Source of the DNA: Halomarinibacterium sp034670265
Lineage (GTDB): Bacteria > Bacteroidota > Bacteroidia > Flavobacteriales > Flavobacteriaceae
Length of the DNA stretch: 64,000 nucleotides
Reading direction: 5' to 3'
NCBI GenBank assembly: GCA_034670265.1
Contig: JAXMNU010000002.1
Coordinates: forward strand, 186,001-250,000
Shown here in pieces: positions 42,661-49,642 of this stretch. The translations under genes and the position numbers were made by a program. The first letter of the stretch is position 1. Each line of letters opens with the position of its first letter. The notes beneath the pieces are model-generated. The model was not told where the DNA came from and searched no databases. It saw only the letters and a list, made by a program, of their open reading frames with translations.

Positions 42661-43413
42661 TTAATATCCTTGATACGGACCTGCAAACGCTATATAAGAT
42701 CCTGTATTTGAATATAATTCATTTATGATATGGTAGTGATACTCTTCTTCCCCGTCGGTATATTGCGTGGTAGTTGTATGTCCTCCCGAAGCATCTAAAT
42801 CGGTTGGATACGTACCTGTAGCATTACATTTTCTTCCGTAAAGAAATACGCCATCCAACAATATTCCAACTAATGTATCATCATCATCTGTAAAGGCTTT
42901 TGGCTCTAAGTGATAGTGATATACGCCTGGACCAATGTGAGCACCTGTCCAGTCAAGACTAGCTGCAGCCTGATCTAACGGACCATTTCCTTCAGAATCA
43001 TTAAAAATAGATGCTCCACTTACCGCAATACCAATAGTGTTTAATTGCGTTGCAACCGTACTTCCTGTTAAATCGGGTGTCGCATCTACTGTTATTGATG
43101 TCGCATTGTTATTACTCGACATAATAGAAGGCGTTAAATCCACATCAGGCTCATCTCTATAGAGGTCATGGCCTACTCCCCAATAAACAGTCTCATGGTT
43201 TGGCAAGCCCGTAGTCTCAATGACTACATTAGATCCATCTAAGAAAATGGTTACCGCATCTGTATTAAATGCCGAGAAAGCGGCGTGTAACTCTGTCACT
43301 ACTTCTTCCTCCTCTTCTTCAGAAATAGTTCCCGCCGAATCATCATTAGAACAAGCTAATAAAGCCAAGAAGGAAATTGTAGCTAGGATTGAAATTTTAA
43401 CTGTATTTTTCAT
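42661..43413 (-). CDS. YHYH-domain lipoprotein 1
   Basis: A 250-residue lipoprotein (lipobox LALLACSNDD). The YHYH signature occurs twice: IGPGVYHYHLEPKAF and GEEEYHYHIINE, with the conserved LVGILLDGVFLYGRK between. Conserved histidine pairs suggest metal binding; the family has no established function known to me. An acidic stretch EEEEEE follows the signal peptide. It ends 10 bases before the MORN-like gene and is one of two YHYH proteins in this block. Confidence 0.88.
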   Translation of the reverse strand: MKNTVKISILATISFLALLACSNDDSAGTISEEEEEEVVTELHAAFSAFNTDAVTIFLDGSNVVIETTGLPNHETVYWGVGHDLYRDEPDVDLTPSIMSSNNNATSITVDATPDLTGSTVATQLNTIGIAVSGASIFNDSEGNGPLDQAAASLDWTGAHIGPGVYHYHLEPKAFTDDDDTLVGILLDGVFLYGRKCNATGTYPTDLDASGGHTTTTQYTDGEEEYHYHIINELYSNTGSYIAFAGPYQGY

Positions 43414-43537
43414 TTTTTTCTGCTTTTAAATTAATACTAACGTTTAAAGGTTCTTTTTTGAAATTAGTTCCCAATGTAAAGCCTGAACCAGCAGGAACTA
43501 AATGGAAATTGCTTTTTAAAGCTGCTATTGATTTCAT
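43397..43537 (-). CDS. Possible 46-residue protein overlapping the YHYH 1 start
   Basis: An ATG at 43537 opens a 46-codon frame (MKSIAALKSNFHLVPAGSGF.., ending KNEKYS) whose stop overlaps the YHYH 1 start by 17 bases. The composition is plausible and the overlap suggests translational coupling, but the peptide is too short to call with certainty. No signal peptide or membrane helix is seen. Confidence 0.35.
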   Translation of the reverse strand: MKSIAALKSNFHLVPAGSGFTLGTNFKKEPLNVSINLKAEKNEKYS

Positions 43538-43586
43538 AATCTATTTATTTTTTTATAAATGTTTAAAGTGACTCAGTAAGTTATCT

Positions 43587-44219
43587 CTAATGATTCTTCA
43601 AAAGGGGACTTTTTTGTTGCTTATAGATTTTTTGAATCAAAAAACCCAAACCTAAAAACCCTAACAAAACAAGCATACTATATACTGAAAAGAAGGAAGC
43701 TTTGTTCTCGGTTTTTTCAACAAATTCATTTCCATTAACCAATAGGGATACTTTATGATTATTAGAATCTCTTAAAACAAACTGATTCTTTTTAAAGTTT
43801 TCTTTTAGCAAGACTAACACGCTTTGGCTTTTGTGAATATCCTTAAAAGCAGTATTAGTTACTTCTACAGAATGCATTTCTATAGGAACTCCTAAAACTT
43901 CAAAAACTACTTGCGTTTCGTGCCCCAACTTTACCACACCATGGCCCAGAGTCACATTCTCAGCACCATTAAAATGTAGCTGAATATTATTTTTAATGTG
44001 TTCCAAAACCAATTGCAGAAACTCTTCTGATGTTTTATAAGGTGTTTCAGAAAAATGTAATTGTATTTCTTGCTGAAATGCTGTTAATGAAGCACTAACC
44101 TGTAACACCCAAACATTATTTTCTTTTTCAACCAACATTGTGGTAGAAACATCGGGGTTGTGGGCAGAACTTACCATTGAAAACAACCCTACCATAATTA
44201 CTAATACATACTTTTTCAT
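43587..44219 (-). CDS. Exported DUF6702-like protein with C-terminal membrane anchor
   Basis: A 210-residue protein with a signal peptide (1-19, SSAHN) and a C-terminal membrane helix (SVYSMLVLLGFLGLGFLI) with basic residues after it. The mature start HNPDVSTTMLVEKENNVWVLQVSASLTAFQQEI resembles the flavobacterial DUF6702 family. Function is unknown. The His directly after the cleavage site would be a free N-terminal histidine, which in some exported proteins binds copper; here that is only a remark. It lies between the two YHYH genes. Confidence 0.78.
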   Translation of the reverse strand: MKKYVLVIMVGLFSMVSSAHNPDVSTTMLVEKENNVWVLQVSASLTAFQQEIQLHFSETPYKTSEEFLQLVLEHIKNNIQLHFNGAENVTLGHGVVKLGHETQVVFEVLGVPIEMHSVEVTNTAFKDIHKSQSVLVLLKENFKKNQFVLRDSNNHKVSLLVNGNEFVEKTENKASFFSVYSMLVLLGFLGLGFLIQKIYKQQKSPLLKNH

Positions 44220-44230
44220 CTTCCTTTTTT

Positions 44231-45232
44231 TTATTCGACGTAAGCGCCTTTTAAACCATTTATAAAATTGTTATTCCCTGCTGTATCTACATGGTAATGG
44301 TATCCTCTAGTGTCATCACTGTGACCCCGAAGTGAATCTAAATTTGTAGGAGAATCTCCATTCTCATCTAATAACTCATAGATAGCATGTCCGTCCAGTG
44401 CATACCCTATTAATGCCGCATGTCCATCATCTTGCACTATTTTAGTACTAAAGCCTGTAGCAGCATGATAATGATACCCTTGATGTACATTAATATGTCC
44501 TCCAGCATCATCAAAAGGAGCTAGTGTATAAGCACCAAGTATATTATCTACCGGTGCAGGCGCAGAAAACTCAACCCCGTTAAGTGCAATTCCACGAGTT
44601 GAAGGAACATCACTTGGAGGACCTCCTCCAGTGGAAAAGAATACAGAAGTATTCTGTAACACAGGCGTAATAGGTATCAAAAAAGTTTGTGTAAGGTTGG
44701 TTATGTATGCGGGGAGACACTCTACACAAAAGTTCTCGTATTCCTCTCCTACATTTGGATTGGCAGCATTAATACAATCTTCTTCTGTTTCTGTGACATA
44801 AATATCTCCGTTAGCATCAAACATTAACCAATTAGAATCGTTGTAAAAAGTGGCCATATTTTCAATAAAGGCACCATCTACATCAAACACTTCACCATCT
44901 TCTAGCCATATTCCTCCCGCTTCGACAGAGTCTGAAATATTTTCAGGACACCAAGGCCCCATATCGTGGTCTGAAGGCATACTATTGGTTACAATCTGGT
45001 AACATTCTGTTTCGGTACCATCAGATAGCGTACAGGGCACAGTAGTAATGGTAACGGTTCCGTTAGCAGTAGTAAAGTAGGATGCATCAACATTTACTAC
45101 TACAGTGTCTCCGTTAGCTGTATCGTCTGTAGTGGTTGTTTCATCATTATTTGAACAGGATGTACAACTCAATAGGCACATTGAAATAATGGCTACTCCT
45201 AATAGCTTGAATATAATGAGGTTCGTTTTCAT
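44231..45232 (-). CDS. YHYH-domain lipoprotein 2
   Basis: A 333-residue lipoprotein (lipobox MCLLSCTSCSNN). YHYH motifs are INVHQGYHYHAATGFS and SDDTRGYHYHVDTAGNNNF, with IGYALDGHAIYELLDENG between. The N-terminal part (about 60-160) has paired cysteines, TVPCTLSDGTETECYQI and ENFCVECLPAY, absent from YHYH protein 1. The ATG at 45232 gives the signal peptide; the reading from 45286 adds an unlikely leader. Metal binding is suggested by the histidines but not demonstrated. Confidence 0.88.
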   Translation of the reverse strand: MKTNLIIFKLLGVAIISMCLLSCTSCSNNDETTTTDDTANGDTVVVNVDASYFTTANGTVTITTVPCTLSDGTETECYQIVTNSMPSDHDMGPWCPENISDSVEAGGIWLEDGEVFDVDGAFIENMATFYNDSNWLMFDANGDIYVTETEEDCINAANPNVGEEYENFCVECLPAYITNLTQTFLIPITPVLQNTSVFFSTGGGPPSDVPSTRGIALNGVEFSAPAPVDNILGAYTLAPFDDAGGHINVHQGYHYHAATGFSTKIVQDDGHAALIGYALDGHAIYELLDENGDSPTNLDSLRGHSDDTRGYHYHVDTAGNNNFINGLKGAYVE

Positions 45233-45306
45233 AATTTTAAAATTTTTAAGTTTGTAATATGGTTTGCTTATAATTGTTTTGGACAACCCTTACAATCATT
45301 TGAGAA

Positions 45307-46065
45307 TTAAATCGACTTTCCTTGTAATTCTTTTTGTAATTTAATTGCGAGAGTTTGCGTTTTCTTTTTAAGAGCTTCACCTATACTAAGTTGAATTTGA
45401 ATTTGTAGTATATTATCAATTACACTGTTTTGGTATACTTTGCTATTTAATAAAGCTTCATAATTAGATTCTTGCCCATAAGTTCTTATATTATTATAAA
45501 GGGTATTTTCTTGAGAAAGCATATCGATTAATGAAATGTATTTTTCTAAAACTGGTTTTAATCTATTGTCAGCAATATTTTTAATCTTTGTTTCTTGCTC
45601 CTTGAATTTGTTAATTTCTAAAGGATATTGTGCTATTAACTCTTTTAAAGATTCGTTTTCTAGGAATTGAAATTTATCTGTATTATTGATTGAACTCAAT
45701 GCTTCATTCCTCAAGCTTGTACTTCTAAACTTTATTTCTATAATTAAATCTTTGTCTTCCTTATTTAATTTTTTTGGATCTATGCCAACAAAGTTCAGTG
45801 AACTTTGTAAGGATGTTTTATGGTTTTGATATCTAACTATTGCACTATCTAATTCAATTAGATTTGTGTTTAATTCTTCAAACAAACTCACATAAATTTT
45901 TTCTTGTATTATATTGTTCTTTCTTATTTCGTTTAAATTGTTGATTTTCCAGGCAATCAAAATCCCAATCACAATCAATAGAATTTCTCCAAGTGCATAG
46001 ATTAGGTAACTTTTTATTTTACCTGAAGTTAGGAACTTTAGTCTTAGATTTCTAAACACTTTCAT
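45307..46065 (-). CDS. DUF6090-like single-pass membrane protein
   Basis: A 252-residue protein with a short basic cytoplasmic start, one membrane helix (YALGEILLIVIGILIAWKINN, about 24-44), and a long helical, probably periplasmic coiled-coil domain. The juxtamembrane pattern GEILLIVIGILIAWKINNLNE is typical of the flavobacterial DUF6090 family. Function is unknown. It lies between the EF-hand gene, whose terminator separates them, and YHYH 2. Confidence 0.8.
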   Translation of the reverse strand: MKVFRNLRLKFLTSGKIKSYLIYALGEILLIVIGILIAWKINNLNEIRKNNIIQEKIYVSLFEELNTNLIELDSAIVRYQNHKTSLQSSLNFVGIDPKKLNKEDKDLIIEIKFRSTSLRNEALSSINNTDKFQFLENESLKELIAQYPLEINKFKEQETKIKNIADNRLKPVLEKYISLIDMLSQENTLYNNIRTYGQESNYEALLNSKVYQNSVIDNILQIQIQLSIGEALKKKTQTLAIKLQKELQGKSI

Positions 46066-46106
46066 CTTTGAATCTTTGGATATTTACTTGAATTTAAAGT
46101 TTTTAA

Positions 46107-46136
46107 AAAAGCTTCATAATCGCTTATGAAGCTTTT
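46107..46136 (-). terminator. Terminator of the EF-hand gene
   Basis: The 12-base arms AAAAGCTTCATA (46107-46118) and TATGAAGCTTTT (46125-46136) have a 6-base loop. In the minus orientation a T-run follows, so the EF-hand gene is likely transcribed mainly alone. Confidence 0.85.
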
Positions 46137-46164
46137 AGCTAAACAAACAAACCAAACAACGTAA

Positions 46165-46458
46165 TTAGTTTCTACCTTGCGGCTTTCCTTTTTTGGGTTT
46201 TGGAGCATTTTCAAACTCTTCTTTTGTAATGTACCCATCCTCATTAGTGTCTATATCTCCAAAAATTTCTTTTAGAGGTCCTTTCACCTCGGCAGCCGAA
46301 AGCTTACCGTCTTTGCCAGAATCCATTTCTTCTAATAATTCACTAAAAGTAGGCGGCGTTTTGGGCTTTCTATCATTTGACTGTGCACTTGAAACTGCTA
46401 CGAAACCAAAGCTAAATACCATAGCTATTAATCCCATTTTTAAATTCATTGTTTTCAT
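46165..46458 (-). CDS. Exported EF-hand calcium-binding protein
   Basis: A 97-residue protein with a signal peptide (1-25, VSSAQS). Two EF-hand loops follow: MDSGKDGKLSAAEV and DIDTNEDGYITKEEF, the second with all canonical ligands. The tail is Pro/Lys-rich (PKPKKGKPQGRN). It should bind calcium in the periplasm or outside. The start at 46458 (MKTMNLKMGLIAM) gives a good signal peptide. A pair of direct repeats (46527-46556) resembling LytTR boxes lies 69 to 98 bases upstream. Confidence 0.85.
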   Translation of the reverse strand: MKTMNLKMGLIAMVFSFGFVAVSSAQSNDRKPKTPPTFSELLEEMDSGKDGKLSAAEVKGPLKEIFGDIDTNEDGYITKEEFENAPKPKKGKPQGRN

Positions 46459-46526
46459 AATTCTTATTTTTAAATTCACTCTTATGACTTCAAAGGTGCA
46501 CAATAGTTCAATGCAAAAAAGCAATT

Positions 46527-46556
46527 TTAAGTGAAGGCTCATCGCTTTTAAGCGAA
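46527..46556 (+). promoter_or_regulatory. LytTR-like direct-repeat pair, EF-hand side
   Basis: TTAAGTGAA (46527-46535) and TTAAGCGAA (46548-46556) are 21 bases start to start, two helical turns, and extended to 11 bases as TTTTAAGYGAA. The 12-base spacer is the distance known for LytTR-family dimers. Confidence 0.55.
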
Positions 46557-46622
46557 TGGTAACTTTTAATCAATAGAGCCTTTTTATGTACTCAATAAAT
46601 CGTTGGTTTTACAGACAAAAAG

Positions 46623-46652
46623 AAAAGCTCCACAGCGAACTGTGAAGCTTTT
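46623..46652. terminator. Hairpin between divergent promoters
   Basis: Arms AAAAGCTcCACAG (46623-46635) and CTGTGaAGCTTTT (46640-46652) pair with one mismatch around a 4-base loop, with T/A-rich flanks. It is placed where an insulating terminator would block read-through between divergent units. Confidence 0.5.
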
Positions 46653-46733
46653 GCAAAACTAAGTTTTCATTTATAGTTACAAAATAAGCTGCTTTTGCAA
46701 ATGTGCCATAAATGCTTTTAGGTAATTTGTACA

Positions 46734-46763
46734 TTCAGCGAAACACCCTACCTTTTCAGTGAA
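46734..46763 (+). promoter_or_regulatory. LytTR-like direct-repeat pair, kinase side
   Basis: TTCAGCGAA (46734-46742) and TTCAGTGAA (46755-46763) are again 21 bases start to start and share the TTMAGYGAA consensus with the pair at 46527. They lie 93 to 122 bases before the kinase ATG. Confidence 0.55.
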
Positions 46764-46855
46764 TGGGTTTTTATCTTCTACAAACCCTCATTCTTAACCC
46801 CTTAAAACTGCCATTTTCTGAATATCATTACTTTTATTTTACTTTAATTTGCCGT

Positions 46856-47869
46856 ATGAAACGATTTAGTAGGTATATTTTTCAGGTGCTCCTTTGGATA
46901 GGAATTTGGTGTATGTTATGGATTTCCGTTGGTGGAGAGATGCCATTTTTAAAAGCCAATGTGCCTGCATTTGCATTTCAAATACTTTTACTTTTTATAC
47001 TCATTTACTATGCAGTTCCCCAACTTTTATTCAAGAAAAAATACTTGCTTTTCTTCTTTTCGTCAATCCCTGCAATACTATTATGTGCGTATATCGCTTC
47101 AGAATTAGGACCGGGACCACCCGTGGATAGACCTCCAATGCCCGATTTTGAGCGGGAACCTAGAAATTTGCCATCCCGATTTTTTATTCAATTATTAATG
47201 CTCTCCATTTCTTCAGTTTTTGCAGTGCTTTTAGAGACTTTTAATTATGCAAAACAAAAAGAAAAAAGCATTGCCATAGCTAAAGCAGAACTTATTGAAA
47301 GCGAATTGAAATTCCTTAAAATGCAGATAAACCCACATTTACTATTCAATGCATTAAATAACATCTACGCCCTTTCCGTAACCAATTCAAGCAAAACCCA
47401 AGAAAGCATTAGTACACTTTCTGAAATGCTTCGTTATGTTATCTACGATTGTGAACAGCCTAAAGTCCCTTTACGGAAAGAACTAGACTACATCACACAT
47501 TATATTGAACTATTTAAACTAAAAAGCAGCAACCCTTTCGATATTTCCTTTATCGAAAACATTGAAGATGACCTTGTTTTAGTAGCACCTATGCTTTTTG
47601 TACCTTACATAGAAAATGCTTTTAAGCATAGCGGTATAGAAAAAGGAAATGGTAACTTTATACGCATCTTCCTAGTGCAAAAAGGAAATACTATTGCGTT
47701 TTCAGTAGAAAATAGCATCCCATCAACAGCAATATCAACCGATGCACAAGGAGGTATTGGACTACCCAATGTGCAAAAACGATTAGAAATACTTTATCCA
47801 GAAAAACACAAACTTAAAATAACAAGGTCCAATAGCTTTAAAGTTGATTTAAAACTAGAATTAGAATGA
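46856..47869 (+). CDS. LytS-type sensor histidine kinase
   Basis: A 337-residue membrane kinase. Four hydrophobic segments lie at about 8-28, 35-58, 65-85 and 115-135; the loop between the third and fourth is Pro/Glu-rich (ELGPGPPVDRPPMPDFE). The His_kinase domain has the phospho-accepting His in MQINPHLLFNALNNIY near residue 165 and an ATPase part with FVPYIENAFKHSGIEKG and GGIGLPNVQKRLEILYP. The ATG at 46856 (MKRFSRYIF) is preferred. Its stop overlaps the regulator start (ATGA at 47866), so both are translated together. Confidence 0.92.
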   Translation: MKRFSRYIFQVLLWIGIWCMLWISVGGEMPFLKANVPAFAFQILLLFILIYYAVPQLLFKKKYLLFFFSSIPAILLCAYIASELGPGPPVDRPPMPDFEREPRNLPSRFFIQLLMLSISSVFAVLLETFNYAKQKEKSIAIAKAELIESELKFLKMQINPHLLFNALNNIYALSVTNSSKTQESISTLSEMLRYVIYDCEQPKVPLRKELDYITHYIELFKLKSSNPFDISFIENIEDDLVLVAPMLFVPYIENAFKHSGIEKGNGNFIRIFLVQKGNTIAFSVENSIPSTAISTDAQGGIGLPNVQKRLEILYPEKHKLKITRSNSFKVDLKLELE

Positions 47870-48540
47870 ATTCAATACGTTGCATCATCATAGACGACGA
47901 AGAGTTGGCGAGAAACCTGCTAAAAGCCTACGTAGATAAAATCGAGTATCTACAATGGAAAGGCGCTTTCGAAAATCCCTTGGACGCCCTTTCCTACCTT
48001 AAAGACAATACAGTAGACCTCATATTTCTAGACATACAAATGCCCGAGTTAAAAGGAACCGAGTTTGCCGAAATGATTTCAAAATCAGGAATACAAATCA
48101 TCTTTACAACTGCCTATTCTGAATACGCCATACAAGGCTTCGAGCTAAGTGCTCTAGACTACCTCTTAAAACCCATTACATTTAAACGGTTTTTAAGCGC
48201 TGTAGAAAAATTCCCGAAATCCGAAACACAACAGGAAGATACTCTTGTCATTAAATCAGGCTACGACCTACATAAGGTTTTCATCAATGAGATTCTATTC
48301 ATAAAAAGCGAAAGCGAATACGTAACCTACCATCTAGAAAATGGTAAAAAAATAATGGCATACCAGTCCCTTAGTAAGTTAGAAACAAGCTTACCTCCCA
48401 CATTTTTACGTGTACATCGTTCCTATATAGTGAACAAAGAAAAAGTAAAAGGATTAAAAGGAAGAGACCTACTCCTTTCTGAACATAGCATATCGGTTAG
48501 TGATAGTTACTACGACTCGGTAAAAAAGGAATTATTTTAG
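47866..48540 (+). CDS. LytTR-family response regulator
   Basis: A 224-residue regulator. The receiver domain (1-115) has IIDDEELARN, phospho-acceptor Asp in DLIFLDIQMPELKG and the conserved Thr/Lys in FTTAYSEYA and YLLKPI. The LytTR DNA-binding domain (125-224) shows LFIKSESEYVTYHLENGKK and FLRVHRSYIVNKEKVKGL. It overlaps the kinase gene by 4 bases. LytTR proteins bind 9-bp direct repeats about 21 bases apart, which match two repeat pairs upstream of the kinase and EF-hand genes. Confidence 0.93.
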   Translation: MNSIRCIIIDDEELARNLLKAYVDKIEYLQWKGAFENPLDALSYLKDNTVDLIFLDIQMPELKGTEFAEMISKSGIQIIFTTAYSEYAIQGFELSALDYLLKPITFKRFLSAVEKFPKSETQQEDTLVIKSGYDLHKVFINEILFIKSESEYVTYHLENGKKIMAYQSLSKLETSLPPTFLRVHRSYIVNKEKVKGLKGRDLLLSEHSISVSDSYYDSVKKELF

Positions 48541-48932
48541 TCTACATCGTAATCAATTAGACTTCATGGTTTCGCTCAGAGCAAAGCCCAGTCAAAGCCC
48601 AGTCAAAGCCATGTCTCAAATCCCCAAAACAAGCAACCCCTTTCAATAGCATTAATGAACGTCCTCAGAAAAAATTCCGTAAAATTCAAGGAGCTTAAGC
48701 GTAAACGCGTTCTGTTTGTTCAAAGCCTACAAAGTAGTCAAGGTCAGAACGTGTAGCGTAGTGACGTAGAGTTTAGGGGTCTTTTCTGCAGGCTAGACTT
48801 TTTTGCTTAATGAGAGGCAGGTTAGGTTCGTTTTTCTGTCAAGACAAAAATGAACACATAAAACCATAAAGAGTTGCAATCCTTCCTCCTCTTTTTCAAA
48901 AAATAAATATCTCTAGCATAAATTACCAAATA
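48541..48932. other. 392-bp spacer with short repeats and the start of a duplicated block
   Basis: It holds an 11-base repeat CAAAGCCCAGT at 48582 and 48593 with a variant at 48604, then sequence without coding character (about 48640-48820). From 48825 it is the first copy of a 154-bp block repeated at 52744. Confidence 0.6.
48582..48614. repeat. 11-bp tandem repeat, three units
   Basis: CAAAGCCCAGT occurs at 48582-48592 and 48593-48603, followed by CAAAGCCATGT at 48604-48614. Confidence 0.7.
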
Positions 48933-48978
48933 ATGAAAAATACCCTACTATACCTCTTTGTATTTCTATGCATCACCA
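48825..48978 (+). repeat. 154-bp direct repeat, copy A (M20-gene promoter and start)
   Basis: Compared without gaps to 52744-52897 I count 6 differences in 154 bases (about 96 percent identity). The block includes a hairpin gttcgttttt..caaaaatgaac-type, the untranslated leader and the first 15 codons of the M20 amidohydrolase gene. Confidence 0.88.
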
Positions 48979-49073
48979 ACATTGCAATGCTAACCGTTAT
49001 CTTATTAATAGACGGAAACGCCTACTCAAGAATGGAAGCCTACCATAAACAATTGGAAATAGTAAATAAATAG
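48933..49073 (+). CDS. 46-residue chimeric ORF with the M20 signal-peptide start
   Basis: The first 15 residues (MKNTLLYLFVFLCIT) are the same as the signal peptide of the M20 amidohydrolase at 52852; afterwards the sequence departs (NIAMLTVILLIDGNAYSRME..) and ends after 46 codons. With the shared start plus new hydrophobic residues it would be a single-pass membrane peptide. It may be a gene remnant from duplication or a real small protein. The preserved reading frame past the repeat boundary is notable but could be chance. Confidence 0.45.
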   Translation: MKNTLLYLFVFLCITNIAMLTVILLIDGNAYSRMEAYHKQLEIVNK

Positions 49074-49105
49074 TAAGATGCCGTCTTTTTGGTTCTTTTC
49101 TTGTC

Positions 49106-49230
49106 CTGAGCTGTCACACTGAGCTTGCCTACCGTGGTCATTTAGCTAGCCTGCACTGAGCTGTCACACTGAGCCTGTCGAAGTGCTGCCTGCACTGAGC
49201 TTGCCTGCACTGAGCTTGCCGAAGTATCGA
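49106..49230. repeat. Dispersed intergenic repeat cluster
   Basis: CTGAGCTGTCACACTGAGC occurs at 49106 and 49156; GCACTGAGCTTGCC occurs at 49193 and 49207. It is the inverse of the family at 6321-6380. Confidence 0.7.
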
Positions 49231-49260
49231 AGTGTAGAAATGCAGGCAGGGTCGAGAACC

Positions 49261-49360
49261 TTGTCAGTTCGAGTGATTCCAACCAAAGTGTCGGAATTGT
49301 ATCGAGAACCTTGTCAGTTCGAGTGATTCCGACCAAAGTGTCGGAATTGTATCGAGAACA
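49261..49360. repeat. 50-bp tandem repeat, two units
   Basis: Units begin TTGTCAGTTCGAGTGATTCC at 49261 and 49311 and differ by one base (AACC versus GACC in the middle). Each ends with a gtatcgagaac word as found at 10333-10445. Confidence 0.85.
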
Positions 49361-49408
49361 AAACACTTTTTTAATACCTTTACAACACACCCCACAAAAA
49401 ACTGTTGA

Positions 49409-49424
49409 TAACATAGCTATGTTA
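49409..49424. promoter_or_regulatory. 16-bp perfect palindrome
   Basis: TAACATAGCTATGTTA is a perfect palindrome flanked further out by GTTGA (49404) and TCAAC (49432). It lies 219 bases before the CPBP gene. It could be an operator; no owner is assigned. Confidence 0.4.
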
Positions 49425-49642
49425 CCGTATTTCAACAATAAAAAAATTTATATAACGAGTTAGGGAAAATTAATAAGTTATCAATAATCTAAAGTAAAAG
49501 AAGACCAAAAAATAAAGGTTGGCTATTACTAGCTAGCATATGGCTTACAATTATATCGTATATATCGGTTCTATTATCTCTTTTTTGTTGGGATATTGTA
49601 ACAAGTTTTATACTATCTCGTCGATAAATAAAGCAACTAATT

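Larger units (their letters stand above)
46459..46855. other. 397-bp divergent regulatory region between EF-hand and LytS-type genes
   Basis: No gene is seen. It contains two pairs of 9-bp direct repeats of consensus TTMAGYGAA (46527-46556 and 46734-46763) and, between them, a hairpin at 46623-46652 (AAAAGCTcCACAG / CTGTGaAGCTTTT) that may insulate the two transcription units. Confidence 0.65.
49074..49642. other. 569-bp repeat cluster upstream of the CPBP operon
   Basis: From 49083 to 49260 it contains dispersed-repeat words (ctgagctgtcacactgagc at 49106 and 49156, gcactgagcttgcc at 49193 and 49207). Two 50-bp tandem units occupy 49261-49360. A 16-base perfect palindrome lies at 49409-49424. 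From 49440 to 49642 the DNA is AT-rich with no recognised element. Apparent reading frames here are translations of repeats. Confidence 0.65.

Noticed and set aside
49261..49360. Possible CRISPR array
   Set aside because: Two 50-bp units are directly adjacent with no spacers, and no cas gene is in the window.
49142..49438. 98-codon minus-strand frame
   Set aside because: It reads through dispersed and tandem repeats (peptide end ASSVQASSVQAALRQAQ) and has no protein-like character.
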